Shown here one piece after another: positions 9,497 to 17,127 of a stretch of DNA of 64,000 bases. The notes under the pieces are model-generated. The model saw only the letters and a program-made list of their open reading frames with translations, did no database searches and was not told the origin of the DNA. Position 1 is the stretch's first letter. Each line of letters begins with the position of its first letter. The translations under genes were made by a program, and so were the position numbers. This DNA is from Zoogloeaceae bacterium G21618-S1 (lineage in GTDB: Bacteria; Pseudomonadota; Gammaproteobacteria; Burkholderiales; Rhodocyclaceae), in contig JAPWHF010000005.1 in assembly GCA_027214125.1 (NCBI GenBank), positions 294,244-358,243 of the forward strand, read 5' to 3'.

Positions 9497-9928
9497 TCAG
9501 GGGACCACCGTGACCGGCACCGGCGATGCCTGAATCAGCGAAATGCCCAGCGTGCCCATGAAGCGCGATGCAAGGTTCGAGGTGCCCTTGCGGCCGACGA
9601 CGATGATCGACTCAGGGTGCTTGGCCGCGATATCACACATGATCTCGGCCGGATCGCCGTATTGAACTTCGCTGCTCACGTTCAGCCCGTCGGCGCGCAG
9701 TTTGTCGCACACCGGATCCACCACCGCTTTGGCGCGGATCACCTCCTGTTCGCGGAGCTTGTGCCGCTCGGCAATCTCTTCCATGGTCAGAAAGCTGTAG
9801 GGCGACCACTCCAGCACATGGACCACCAGCACCGAGGCGCCCCGCCCCTTGGCCGCCCTGCTGGCGAATTCGAGCGCACGCTCGGATGGTTTGGTTCCGT
9901 CGTATCCGACGATGAATGTCTTGATCAT
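9497..9928 (-). CDS. Universal stress protein, UspA family
   Basis: The 143-residue single Usp domain has an N-terminal [17 protein letters not shown] strand-loop. Near the C-terminus, [17 protein letters not shown] fits the G-x2-G-x9-G-(S/T) ATP-binding pattern, so it belongs to the nucleotide-binding class. ATG 9928 is preferred over the longer open frame because GAGGAG precedes it. It is the first gene of a run with the AGCS symporter (56-base gap) and putA. Linkage of a Usp to a transporter is common in bacteria, and a role in modulating transport or stress survival is possible but unproven. Confidence 0.9.
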   Translation of the reverse strand: MIKTFIVGYDGTKPSERALEFASRAAKGRGASVLVVHVLEWSPYSFLTMEEIAERHKLREQEVIRAKAVVDPVCDKLRADGLNVSSEVQYGDPAEIMCDIAAKHPESIIVVGRKGTSNLASRFMGTLGISLIQASPVPVTVVP

Positions 9929-9984
9929 GGTTCGGCTCCTCCTCTTGGGTGAGTGTCGGTTCCGACTTTCCCTGCACCGGCCGA

Positions 9985-10350
9985 CCATTTAATTATGGTT
10001 CGATAACCGCAGTAAATGTCTCCATAATCGTCATTTATAAGACAACTTAGTCTTGTTATTCATCGATATTTAGACTTTTCGTCTCTGTGCAATCATCGCG
10101 GCAATACCGTTCGCCAGTCCCGTGCGCAGCCCTTGTTGAGCGCAATTCGCCTGCAACGGGCGAGCGAGCAACAGCCGACGGTCACGACGACTGGATCGCT
10201 CAGCAGGAGCCTGAGAACGACTGCGGGGCAAAAAGGAATGGACTAGCGAAAGCCTGGACGTTGGTCGGAAAGATCAGCGCATCTAGCGCGAATCCTGCGC
10301 AATCCGCAGGGCGGGCTTCAAGCCACCCCACGTCAGCTCACGAAACCGCC
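9985..10350. other. Non-coding gap with AT-rich promoter region upstream of uspA-symporter-putA
   Basis: Bases 9985-10085 are markedly AT-rich against the GC-rich surroundings and contain the dyad AAGAC-AACTTA-GTCTT at 10039-10054. That suits a promoter bound by an Lrp-type protein for the minus-strand operon. The remaining 10086-10350 contains no convincing gene. Confidence 0.45.
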
Positions 10351-10935
10351 CTACCGGGCCGGAAAGGTCTGGGCGAATGCGCGGGCGTCGGACAGGAAGG
10401 TCTGAGCGTCGGCAGCGAATCCGGCATAGTCGGCACGCAGCGCTTCGCCGCAGCCAAGGAAAGGCTCGGGGCGCTTGAGGCGGTGGGCAATGCGGTCCAA
10501 CGCGTAGACAATGGTGTCGACCTCACGGTAGGACGTGAGCCAGTCGTGCTCAGCCATGCGCGCCAGCACGGGTGCGGCGCGCGGCGGCAGACGGTGTTGG
10601 TGCGCGGCGAGCAGAGCGTATTGACGGGCGGCGTAGTCAGCCAGCGCCTCTTGCGGGTGCCAGTGCGCCCACTGCGCGGCCAGAAAGTGGTCGTAGAACA
10701 TATCGACCATCACCCCGGCAAAGCGCCGATGCGGGCCAGTCACCCGCTCGCGCGAGCGCTGGAAGGTCGGGTGAGCCTCGGCATACATGTCGATCGCGCG
10801 GTGCAGCGCCACGCCGGTGGCGATGTCGGCCGGCAGATTGCCGGGCAGCACGCCTTTCACGAAATCACCCGCCACCGCGCCCAGTCGCGCGCCTTCGTTT
10901 GGCCCTGCCAGCCACAGGTGGGCAAGAAAATTCAC
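10351..10935 (-). CDS. acpH: Acyl carrier protein phosphodiesterase (DUF479)
   Basis: The 194-residue protein matches AcpH throughout: the N-terminal MNFLAHLWLAGPNEGARLGA, the GDFVKG segment, and the metal-binding HRAIDMYAEAHP and DMFYDHFLA motifs of the HD-like fold. AcpH removes the 4'-phosphopantetheine group from holo-ACP in the cytoplasm. The length equals that of E. coli AcpH (about 193). Its ATG overlaps the stop of the upstream LysR gene by four bases, so the two are translationally coupled. Confidence 0.93.
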   Translation of the reverse strand: MNFLAHLWLAGPNEGARLGAVAGDFVKGVLPGNLPADIATGVALHRAIDMYAEAHPTFQRSRERVTGPHRRFAGVMVDMFYDHFLAAQWAHWHPQEALADYAARQYALLAAHQHRLPPRAAPVLARMAEHDWLTSYREVDTIVYALDRIAHRLKRPEPFLGCGEALRADYAGFAADAQTFLSDARAFAQTFPAR

Positions 10936-11849
10936 TCCGCCAGCCCTTCACGCAACCAGTCCAAGAAGTCCGCCACTTCGGGGCGATCCTGGTCGGCGGT
11001 GGCGCAAGTCACGTAGTAGCTGAGCGGCGAGACGGCGGTCACCTCGGTGATCGGCACCAGTCGCCCCGAATCCAGCCAGGCGGCCGCCAAGCGGCGCGGG
11101 CTCATCGCCACGCCGAGGCCGGCGCTGGCCGCTTCGAGCAGCATGCCCAGGTCGTTGAACACCGCACCGCGCTCGGGCTCGGACGGCGGCAAGCCCGCCG
11201 CCTGCAGCCACGCCCCCCACGGCAACAGCGGCGAGCGCAGCAAGGTCGCGCTGGCCACGTCGTCCACACTGCGCAACCCGTGGGCGGTGATATAGGTGGG
11301 CGCGGCCAGGGGGCCGAGACGGTCTTCGAACAAGCGGTGGACTACGCCGCTCAGCTCCTTGCCGTCGCTCCAGCGAATGGCCACATCGGCCGGCTCGGTG
11401 ACCTCGGCGAGCAGCGAGTTGCCCACATGCACTTCAAGATCGATGTCGTCACGGTCCTGCAAAAACGCGGGCAGGCGCGGCATGAGCAACTGCCGGGCAA
11501 AGGTCGGCGGCGCGGACACCCGCAGCCGCACCCGGCCCGCGGCAAAGCGCCCGCCCGAGTGAGCCAGCGCGGCAAAGGCTTCGCGCACCTGGGTGAGGTA
11601 CATGCGCCCGCCGGTGGTCAGGCGCACGCCAGTCGAGCTGCGCTCGAACAACTGCATCGCAAGCTGCTGCTCCAACTGACGGATGCGATGGCTCACCGCG
11701 CTGGGCGTCACGCACAACTCGTCGGCCGCCTGCGCAAAGCCGCCCAGACGCGCCGCGGCCTCAAAAGCGGCCAGGGCATGCATGGGCGGTACGCGGCGAA
11801 ACAGGGGTTCGGTGCTCACGGCAGGACTCGTCTCGGGCAACCCGGCCAT
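10932..11849 (-). CDS. LysR-family transcriptional regulator (GcvA-like)
   Basis: The 305-residue protein has a helix-turn-helix near residues 20-80 (RLGGFAQAADELCVTPSAVSHRIRQLE) of the GcvA/AmpR subgroup, followed by a substrate-binding-like domain. It lies between the AhpD-like gene (51 bases upstream) and acpH (4-base overlap) on the same strand, so its target is not obvious from position; unlike many LysR genes it has no divergent partner. An internal Met at residue 23 is an alternative start, but the first ATG is kept. Confidence 0.88.
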   Translation of the reverse strand: MAGLPETSPAVSTEPLFRRVPPMHALAAFEAAARLGGFAQAADELCVTPSAVSHRIRQLEQQLAMQLFERSSTGVRLTTGGRMYLTQVREAFAALAHSGGRFAAGRVRLRVSAPPTFARQLLMPRLPAFLQDRDDIDLEVHVGNSLLAEVTEPADVAIRWSDGKELSGVVHRLFEDRLGPLAAPTYITAHGLRSVDDVASATLLRSPLLPWGAWLQAAGLPPSEPERGAVFNDLGMLLEAASAGLGVAMSPRRLAAAWLDSGRLVPITEVTAVSPLSYYVTCATADQDRPEVADFLDWLREGLAE

Positions 11850-11900
11850 TGCACCACAAATTGCCGACGCGGACGATGGGTGGCCCGCGCCGACGGCCGA

Positions 11901-12482
11901 TCAACTGCCCTTCGGCAACCGACCCATCAGGTAGAAGGGCTCGTTCGGCGGTGTGCCGGTGAGATGCACCAGACGGTTGCTCATGGCAAAGAAGGCCGTA
12001 ATCGCGCCGATGTCCCAGATCGCCTCGTCGTCAAAACCATGTTCGCGCAGTGCGGCCATGTCGGCGTCTTCGACCGCGCCGCCGTTGGTCGACAGCTTCA
12101 TGGCGAAGTCGAGCATCGCGCGCTGGCGCTCGGTGAGCTCGGCCTTGCGATAGTTAGTGGCGAGCTGGTCGGCCACGCGCGGATTCTTGGCGCGGATGCG
12201 CAGCACGGCACCGTGCGCCACCACGCAATACAGGCAGTTTCCGGCACCCGAGGTGGCGACCACGATCATCTCGCGCTCCGCCTTGGTCAGGCCTTCGTTC
12301 TTTTCCATCAGCGCATCGTGGTAGTCAAAAAAGGCGCGGAACTCGGCCGGGCGATGCGCCAGCATCAGAAACACATTGGGGATGAAGCCGGCCTTCTCCT
12401 GCACACCGAGAATGCGCTCGCGCACATCGTCGGCCAGGTCGGCAAGTTCGGGCACGGGGAAACGGCTGAGACGGTCGGACAT
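11901..12482 (-). CDS. Peroxidase-related enzyme, AhpD/carboxymuconolactone decarboxylase fold
   Basis: The 193-residue protein contains the AhpD-type redox motif CLYC within SGAGNCLYCVVAHGAVLR, about residue 82, with the conserved His after it. This places it in the uncharacterised peroxidase-related (TIGR01926-like) group, expected to reduce peroxides through a Cys pair in the cytoplasm. The gene is 60 bases downstream of acuI on the same strand and may belong to that operon, perhaps coping with reactive by-products. The physiological substrate is not known. Confidence 0.85.
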   Translation of the reverse strand: MSDRLSRFPVPELADLADDVRERILGVQEKAGFIPNVFLMLAHRPAEFRAFFDYHDALMEKNEGLTKAEREMIVVATSGAGNCLYCVVAHGAVLRIRAKNPRVADQLATNYRKAELTERQRAMLDFAMKLSTNGGAVEDADMAALREHGFDDEAIWDIGAITAFFAMSNRLVHLTGTPPNEPFYLMGRLPKGS

Positions 12483-12542
12483 GGCAACACTCCAAGATCA
12501 CACATCAAACACGCCGGGCGGCGCCAACCGCCCGGCAGGGGT

Positions 12543-13526
12543 TCATCGATTCACATCCACCACAACGCGGCCGCGGATGGTGCCGGCCATCAACTCGCCT
12601 GCGGCATCAATGGCTTCGGACAGCCCGATCTCGCGGGTAATGAGATCCAGCTTGCTCACATCCAGATCAGTGGCCAGCCGGTTCCAGGCGTCGATGCGGT
12701 CAGCCTTGGGCGCCATCACGCTGTCGATACCTGCCAACGTCACGCCACGCAGGATGAACGGCGCCACCGAGGACGGGAAATCCATGCCCTGTGCCAGGCC
12801 ACAGCAGGTGACCACGCCGCGATACTTGGTGGTCGCGCATACGTTGGCCAGCGTGTAACTGCCGACGGTATCCACCGCACCCGCCCAGCGCTCCTTGCCC
12901 AGCGGACGGCCCGGCTCGGTGAACATCGCGCGGTCCACAATCTCCGCCGCGCCCAGCGTCTTCAGATACTCGCCCTCGGCCGGGCGCCCGGTCGAGGCCA
13001 CCACGGTGTAGCCCAGCTTGGCCAAAATCGCCACCGCCACGCTGCCCACGCCGCCGGCCGCGCCGGTGACCAGAATCTCGCCCTTGTCGGGGGTCACGCC
13101 ATGGCGCTCCAGCGCCATCACGCACAGCATCGCCGTGTAGCCGGCCGTACCGATCGCCATCGCCTGCTCGGGCGAAAACGCCGCAGGCAGCGGCACCAGC
13201 CAGTCACCCTTCAAGCGCGCCTTCTGCGCCAACCCGCCCGGATGGCCTTCGCCCACGCCCCAGCCGTTGAGCACCACCGCGTCACCGACCTTGAAATCGG
13301 CATGCGAACTGGCCATCACCGACCCGGCCAGATCGATACCCGGCACCATCGGAAACTTGCGAACCACCGGCCCCTTGCCGGTAATCGCCAAGCCGTCCTT
13401 ATAGTTCAGCGTCGAGTACGCCACCTTCACTGTCACATCGCCCTCGGGCAGATCCTCGTCGTTCTGGTCCTTCAATTCGGCGCGATAGCCAGCCTCGTCC
13501 TTGTTGATCACGATCGCTTTATACAT
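12543..13526 (-). CDS. acuI: Acrylyl-CoA reductase (NADPH), YhdH/AcuI family
   Basis: The 327-residue medium-chain dehydrogenase/reductase has no structural zinc motif. It has the [20 protein letters not shown] substrate region and the Rossmann glycine motif in [20 protein letters not shown] (about residues 150-170). AcuI reduces toxic acrylyl-CoA to propionyl-CoA, a step in acrylate, DMSP and 3-hydroxypropionate metabolism. GAGGAGA precedes ATG 13526, so the open frame extending to 13571 is not used. It lies directly downstream of an AcuR-like TetR gene with a matching operator between them. No DMSP lyase gene is in the window, so the acrylyl-CoA source is open. Confidence 0.93.
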   Translation of the reverse strand: MYKAIVINKDEAGYRAELKDQNDEDLPEGDVTVKVAYSTLNYKDGLAITGKGPVVRKFPMVPGIDLAGSVMASSHADFKVGDAVVLNGWGVGEGHPGGLAQKARLKGDWLVPLPAAFSPEQAMAIGTAGYTAMLCVMALERHGVTPDKGEILVTGAAGGVGSVAVAILAKLGYTVVASTGRPAEGEYLKTLGAAEIVDRAMFTEPGRPLGKERWAGAVDTVGSYTLANVCATTKYRGVVTCCGLAQGMDFPSSVAPFILRGVTLAGIDSVMAPKADRIDAWNRLATDLDVSKLDLITREIGLSEAIDAAGELMAGTIRGRVVVDVNR

Positions 13527-13572
13527 AGTGTTCTCCTCTCTCTTTGTGACCCATCGTTGGGGTCGGTCCAAT

Positions 13573-13587
13573 TAGACCGATCGTCTA
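13573..13587. promoter_or_regulatory. AcuR-type operator upstream of acuI
   Basis: TAGACCGATCGTCTA has TAGAC/GTCTA arms around a five-base centre. The same 15 bases occur at 14253-14267. The site lies 46 bases upstream of the acuI start and just after the acuR stop. A second overlapping dyad, GGTCGGTC-N6-GACCGATC, begins at 13561. Confidence 0.8.
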
Positions 13588-13605
13588 GCGTCGATCAAAA
13601 AAATG

Positions 13606-14241
13606 TTACCGCGCAATCGCGGTAAAGAAACCGTCGGTAAAACAGCGCAGCGGCTTGTCACTACGCATCAGGCGGGCGCGCAGCACCGCGCCTTCCCAAC
13701 CCACCCAAAAAAACGCCGCCCAGTGCTCGCAATCAAGCTCCGGCGCCAGCGTGCCTTCCGCCTGCGCCGTGCGCAAACATTGCGCCAACCGCGCCTGCCA
13801 GTCAGCAAACACCGCCTCCAGCCGATCGCGATACGACTCCGGCAAGGCGCTCACCTCCTGTCCCAGATTGCCGATCAGACAGCCGCGACGAAAGCCATGC
13901 CGCGCAATCCCCGCCGCCGCGTCATCCACAAAATCTGCAATCCTCAACAAAGCCGGTCGATCCGCCGCCAGAAACCAGCGGTCCAGCTTGCGTGCAAAGT
14001 AGTCTGCGTAGGCCGCGATCACCGCATGGCCAAAAGCTTCCTTGCTCTCAAAGTAATGATAGAACGAGCCCTTGGGCACGCCCACCTTCTTCAATACCTC
14101 TTCAATCCCCGTCGCCGAAAACCCCTTCTCCGTCAGCGTCGCCATGCCACAGCGCACCAGCGCATCGCGGGTGTCGAACTGGTCGACCTGGCGCTTCGGC
14201 GGGCGTCCGCGACGGCGCGGCTCGATGTGGGTTTCGGTCAT
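13606..14241 (-). CDS. acuR: TetR-family repressor, AcuR-like
   Basis: The 211-residue protein has a basic RRRGRPPKR leader and a TetR helix-turn-helix at about residues 27-75 (GFSATGIEEVLKKVGVPKGS, then FYHYFESKEAFG). The C-terminal domain contains HGFRRGCLIGNLGQE and FWVGWEGAVLRA, both strongly like Rhodobacter AcuR, which responds to acrylate/acrylyl-CoA. It precedes acuI by 79 bases on the same strand. Operator boxes lie before both genes, implying autoregulation plus control of acuI. The start follows its operator by only 12 bases. Confidence 0.9.
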   Translation of the reverse strand: MTETHIEPRRRGRPPKRQVDQFDTRDALVRCGMATLTEKGFSATGIEEVLKKVGVPKGSFYHYFESKEAFGHAVIAAYADYFARKLDRWFLAADRPALLRIADFVDDAAAGIARHGFRRGCLIGNLGQEVSALPESYRDRLEAVFADWQARLAQCLRTAQAEGTLAPELDCEHWAAFFWVGWEGAVLRARLMRSDKPLRCFTDGFFTAIAR

Positions 14242-14252
14242 GGACTGAATAT

Positions 14253-14267
14253 TAGACCGATCGTCTA
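14253..14267. promoter_or_regulatory. AcuR-type operator upstream of acuR
   Basis: This is an exact copy of the 15-base box at 13573-13587, TAGACCGATCGTCTA, 12 bases ahead of the acuR ATG. It would overlap the acuR promoter or leader, which fits negative autoregulation. Confidence 0.8.
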
Positions 14268-14415
14268 TAAAAGCAAGCGCTTTTCACATTTTGGCCACTT
14301 CCCACACCCGAACATCGGCGCGCAAGACGACGCACCGGTGCGCCTGCATCGGCGCATCCGCTCATGGCAAACACCCGGCACCGCCTTCGGTATGGCGATT
14401 CGCGTGTTCCGATCG

Positions 14416-14433
14416 TGTCGCACAACTGCGTCA
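14416..14433. promoter_or_regulatory. Candidate upstream activator site for the quinoprotein operon
   Basis: TGTCGCA-CAAC-TGCGTCA is an inverted repeat with six of seven arm positions matching. It lies about 155 bases before the -24 element at 14587, a normal distance for an enhancer bound by a sigma-54 activator. The rest of the gap 14268-14586 shows no gene. Confidence 0.5.
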
Positions 14434-14586
14434 GTGCTGTCCTAGCCCTTTGGTTTGAAGCGCTCTGCTGCGCCGCACCGCGGCTCGCCAGAATTTTCGG
14501 GGTACGACACCTACCCAGGCTGGAATGCCCATCAATAAAAGCGATGCCGGCCACCAGTCAAAACCCGTTCGCATAATTCTGCAGAG

Positions 14587-14601
14587 TGGCCCGCTTGTTG
14601 C
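14587..14601 (+). promoter_or_regulatory. Sigma-54 (-24/-12) promoter
   Basis: TGGCCCGCTTGTTGC matches the consensus TGGCAC-R-N4-TTGC at all but one base. GG and GC are exactly ten bases apart. Transcription would begin near 14613, leaving a leader of about 34 bases before the Rieske gene and its AGGAGA. A cognate activator gene is at 20228. Confidence 0.82.
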
Positions 14602-14646
14602 GAAGAGGGGAAAAAGAAAAATTTCAACCACGCTAAGGAGACATGA

Positions 14647-15255
14647 ATGAAGTGTGACCACCCAGATGAGCCGGCCGGTTGCGGTGCCGCGTGCAACCAA
14701 GCCAGACGGACCGCACTGAAGTTGTGCGCAGGGGCGGTGATCGGACTGGTGGCCACCGCCAAGGACAATGCATACGCCAACGACGCGGCCAGTAGCCGGC
14801 CCCAGGCCGGAGACCGCCTGGTCCTGGCGGATGGGGAGTCAGGCGCCAACGCCCCGCTGGAGCTCACCAGCATCGCTGTGGGCGACAAGCCAGTGCCCGC
14901 CTATCCGTTTGACCCCGCCACCGGCACCTTGCGCGACGGCTCCCGGCTCAACCGCGTTCTGCTGGTCCGTCTGGACCCCACCGGGTTGGATGAGCGCACC
15001 CGCGCCCGGTCCGCCGACGGCGTTGTCGCCTATTCGAGTGTATGCACCCATCAAGGATGTGACATCACCGAGTACAACCCGGACGAGAACGTCCTGTTCT
15101 GCTTTTGTCATTTTTCGAAATTTCAGCCGTCACACGGCGGGGAAGTCGTCGGGGGGCCCGCGCCCCGCAATCTGCCGATGTTGCCGCTGCGTCTTGAAGG
15201 CGGCCAGCTGGTCGTTGCCGACACCTTCACCTCCCGGCCCGGCGCCACCATGTAA
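14647..15255 (+). CDS. Tat-exported Rieske [2Fe-2S] protein of bc1 type
   Basis: The 202-residue protein has a twin-arginine motif at residues 20-21 (ARRTALKL) followed by a hydrophobic stretch. Its cluster motif is C133-T-H135-Q-G-C138 and C152-F-C154-H155-F-S. This keeps both cluster ligand pairs and both disulfide cysteines of the mitochondrial-type Rieske centre, as well as the Ser that raises redox potential. The N-terminus also carries four cysteines (C3, C12, C16, C27). It is the first gene after the sigma-54 promoter and is followed after 55 bases by the quinoprotein dehydrogenase. No cytochrome b or c gene is nearby, so it is not part of a bc1 operon; a role as electron acceptor for the dehydrogenase is inferred. 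Confidence 0.88.
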   Translation: MKCDHPDEPAGCGAACNQARRTALKLCAGAVIGLVATAKDNAYANDAASSRPQAGDRLVLADGESGANAPLELTSIAVGDKPVPAYPFDPATGTLRDGSRLNRVLLVRLDPTGLDERTRARSADGVVAYSSVCTHQGCDITEYNPDENVLFCFCHFSKFQPSHGGEVVGGPAPRNLPMLPLRLEGGQLVVADTFTSRPGATM

Positions 15256-15310
15256 CAACGCCGCCGCGTTTTTTTCTCAACCCACCAAGAAGAACCGCAG
15301 GAGACATTGC

Positions 15311-17032
15311 ATGCACAAGAACCTGAAACCTCTCGTCGCCGCCCTGGTGCTGGCACCCACGGTTGCACTGGCGGCACTGCCGCCCTACGCTGCCGTGACC
15401 GACAAACGCCTCGACAAGCCCGAGCCGCACAACTGGTTGTCCTACCGGGGCAACTACGCGGGCTGGGGCTACAGCCCATTGAGTCAGATCACCCCGGAAA
15501 ACGTGGGCAAGCTGACGCTGGCCTGGTCGTATTCGACCGGGATGACCGAGGGGCACCAGTCACCGCCCATCGTCAACAACGGCTACATGTACATCACGAC
15601 ACCGAACAACCAGGTGATCGCGATGGAAGCGGCCACCGGCAAGGAACTATGGCGCTACAAGAAGTCCATCCCCGAGGAACTGCAGCAGCTGCACCCGACC
15701 AACCGCGGCGTCGCGCTGTATGGCAATCGTGTCTATCTGGCCACCACCGATGCCAACCTGGTGGCGCTGGACGCGACCACCGGCAAGGAGTTGTGGCGCA
15801 CCCAGGTGGCCGACTGGCGCAAGGGCTATTACATGACCCTGGCGCCGCTGGCCGCCAAGGGCAAGATCATGGTCGGCTCCTCCGGCGGTGAATACGGCAT
15901 CCGCGGTTTTGTCGCGGCCTTTGACGCCGAGACCGGCAAGGAAGCGTGGCGCACCTATACCATCCCCGCGCCGGGCGAACCGGGCGGCGAAACCTGGCCG
16001 GGCGACACCTACAAGCGAGGCGGCGGCTCGGTGTGGATCACCGGCACCTACGACGCCGATAGCAATATCGCTTACTGGGGCGTCGGCAACGCCGGGCCTT
16101 GGATGCCGGACACCCGCGCTGGCGACAACCTCTACGCCAACTCGACCATCGCCCTCGACGTCGACACCGGCAAGCTCAAGGGCTACCACCAGTATCACCA
16201 TAACGACGCCTGGGACTGGGATGAGGTATCCGCGCCGTTATTGATCGATATGCCGTACAAGGGCCGCAACATCAAATCCCTGGTGCACGCGGGGCGCAAC
16301 GGTTACCTGTGGCTGCTCGACCGAGAAAAGGGCGGCGAGATCGGCTTCGTCGACGCCTGGCCTTTCGTTGAACAGAACGTGTTCAAGAGCATCGACCCGA
16401 AAACCGGCCGGCCGACCTATGACCAGGACCGCGTGCCCGGCACTGGCAAAACGGTGAATTTCTGTCCGTCGCTGTGGGGTGGCAAGGACTGGCCGCCCGA
16501 GGCCTACAACCCGAAGACCGGCCTGCTCTACATCCCGGCCAACAACCACCTGTGCTCCGAACTCACCGGCGAACCGACCAAGTATCAGGAAGGCCAGCTC
16601 TACATCGGCGTCGCGCTGCAGAACATTCTCACCAACGTGCGCATCGGCGAGAAAGCCAAAACATCCGTGGGCGAAGTGCAGGCCTGGGACATGAAGACCG
16701 GCAAGCAGGTATGGACCCACACCTATCCCGAGATGAACTGGGGCCCGCTGCTGACCACCGGCGGCAACCTGCTCTTCGGCGGCGGTACCAACGACCGTGA
16801 GTTCCACGCCTTTGACGCCTCCACCGGCAAATTGCTGTGGAAATTCCCGGCACCGTCCGGCGTCACCGGCGTGCCGTCGAGTTTCGAGGTCGATGGCGAG
16901 CAATACATCGCCGTTCAGGCCGGCTGGGGCGTAGATGCCCAGCGCATGCAGGGCGCATTCGATGCCGTGCTGCCCCACAAGACCGTCGTCCCCCAGGGCG
17001 GCGTGCTGATGGTGTTCAAGCTCTCCCACTAA
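15311..17032 (+). CDS. PQQ-dependent alcohol dehydrogenase (quinoprotein), periplasmic
   Basis: The 573-residue protein has a Sec signal peptide (AALVLAPTVALA, cleavage near 21) and the eight-bladed quinoprotein propeller with repeated W-docking-type motifs such as ALDATTGKELW. By analogy with methanol dehydrogenase, metal/PQQ ligands are E194 (SGGEYGIRG), N260 (GVGNAGPW) and the catalytic D302. D304 gives the D-x-D pair linked to lanthanide binding. The vicinal Cys-Cys of many family members is replaced by His128-Pro129 (QLHPTNRG). There is no C-terminal haem domain, so electrons must leave to a separate carrier. The frame is open upstream, but AGGAGA plus ATG 15311 and the signal peptide set the start. 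The downstream AldA suggests an alcohol or diol substrate. Confidence 0.92.
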   Translation: MHKNLKPLVAALVLAPTVALAALPPYAAVTDKRLDKPEPHNWLSYRGNYAGWGYSPLSQITPENVGKLTLAWSYSTGMTEGHQSPPIVNNGYMYITTPNNQVIAMEAATGKELWRYKKSIPEELQQLHPTNRGVALYGNRVYLATTDANLVALDATTGKELWRTQVADWRKGYYMTLAPLAAKGKIMVGSSGGEYGIRGFVAAFDAETGKEAWRTYTIPAPGEPGGETWPGDTYKRGGGSVWITGTYDADSNIAYWGVGNAGPWMPDTRAGDNLYANSTIALDVDTGKLKGYHQYHHNDAWDWDEVSAPLLIDMPYKGRNIKSLVHAGRNGYLWLLDREKGGEIGFVDAWPFVEQNVFKSIDPKTGRPTYDQDRVPGTGKTVNFCPSLWGGKDWPPEAYNPKTGLLYIPANNHLCSELTGEPTKYQEGQLYIGVALQNILTNVRIGEKAKTSVGEVQAWDMKTGKQVWTHTYPEMNWGPLLTTGGNLLFGGGTNDREFHAFDASTGKLLWKFPAPSGVTGVPSSFEVDGEQYIAVQAGWGVDAQRMQGAFDAVLPHKTVVPQGGVLMVFKLSH

Positions 17033-17059
17033 CCGCGCGCTGCACTTCGTAGCACCCAC

Positions 17060-17081
17060 CGATCCGCCGAAGGGCGGATCG
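17060..17081 (+). terminator. Hairpin between quinoprotein and channel-like gene
   Basis: A nine-base stem, CGATCCGCC/GGCGGATCG, closes on GAAG, a stable tetraloop-like sequence. No T tract follows, so it may protect the upstream mRNA or partly attenuate the operon rather than end it. Confidence 0.5.
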
Positions 17082-17127
17082 CTGGATCGCTGTCGCCAAA
17101 AATCCGAACAAGACAATGGAAAACATC

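Noticed and set aside
10572..13625. Open frame of 1017 codons on the plus strand
   Set aside because: It runs antisense to the acpH, LysR, AhpD-like and acuI genes, has low-complexity composition typical of GC-rich shadow frames and no recognisable domain.
14431..14700. 89-codon hydrophobic frame on the minus strand
   Set aside because: It crosses the sigma-54 promoter and the start of the Rieske gene, has no Shine-Dalgarno sequence and looks like antisense of that region.
14768..15310. N-terminal extension of the quinoprotein frame
   Set aside because: It overlaps the Rieske gene in another frame; the signal peptide and Shine-Dalgarno place the start at 15311.
14647..17032. Remnant of a cytochrome bc1 or methanol dehydrogenase (mxa) operon
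   Set aside because: No cytochrome b, cytochrome c, MxaI or MxaJ genes are present, and the flanking genes are of a different type.
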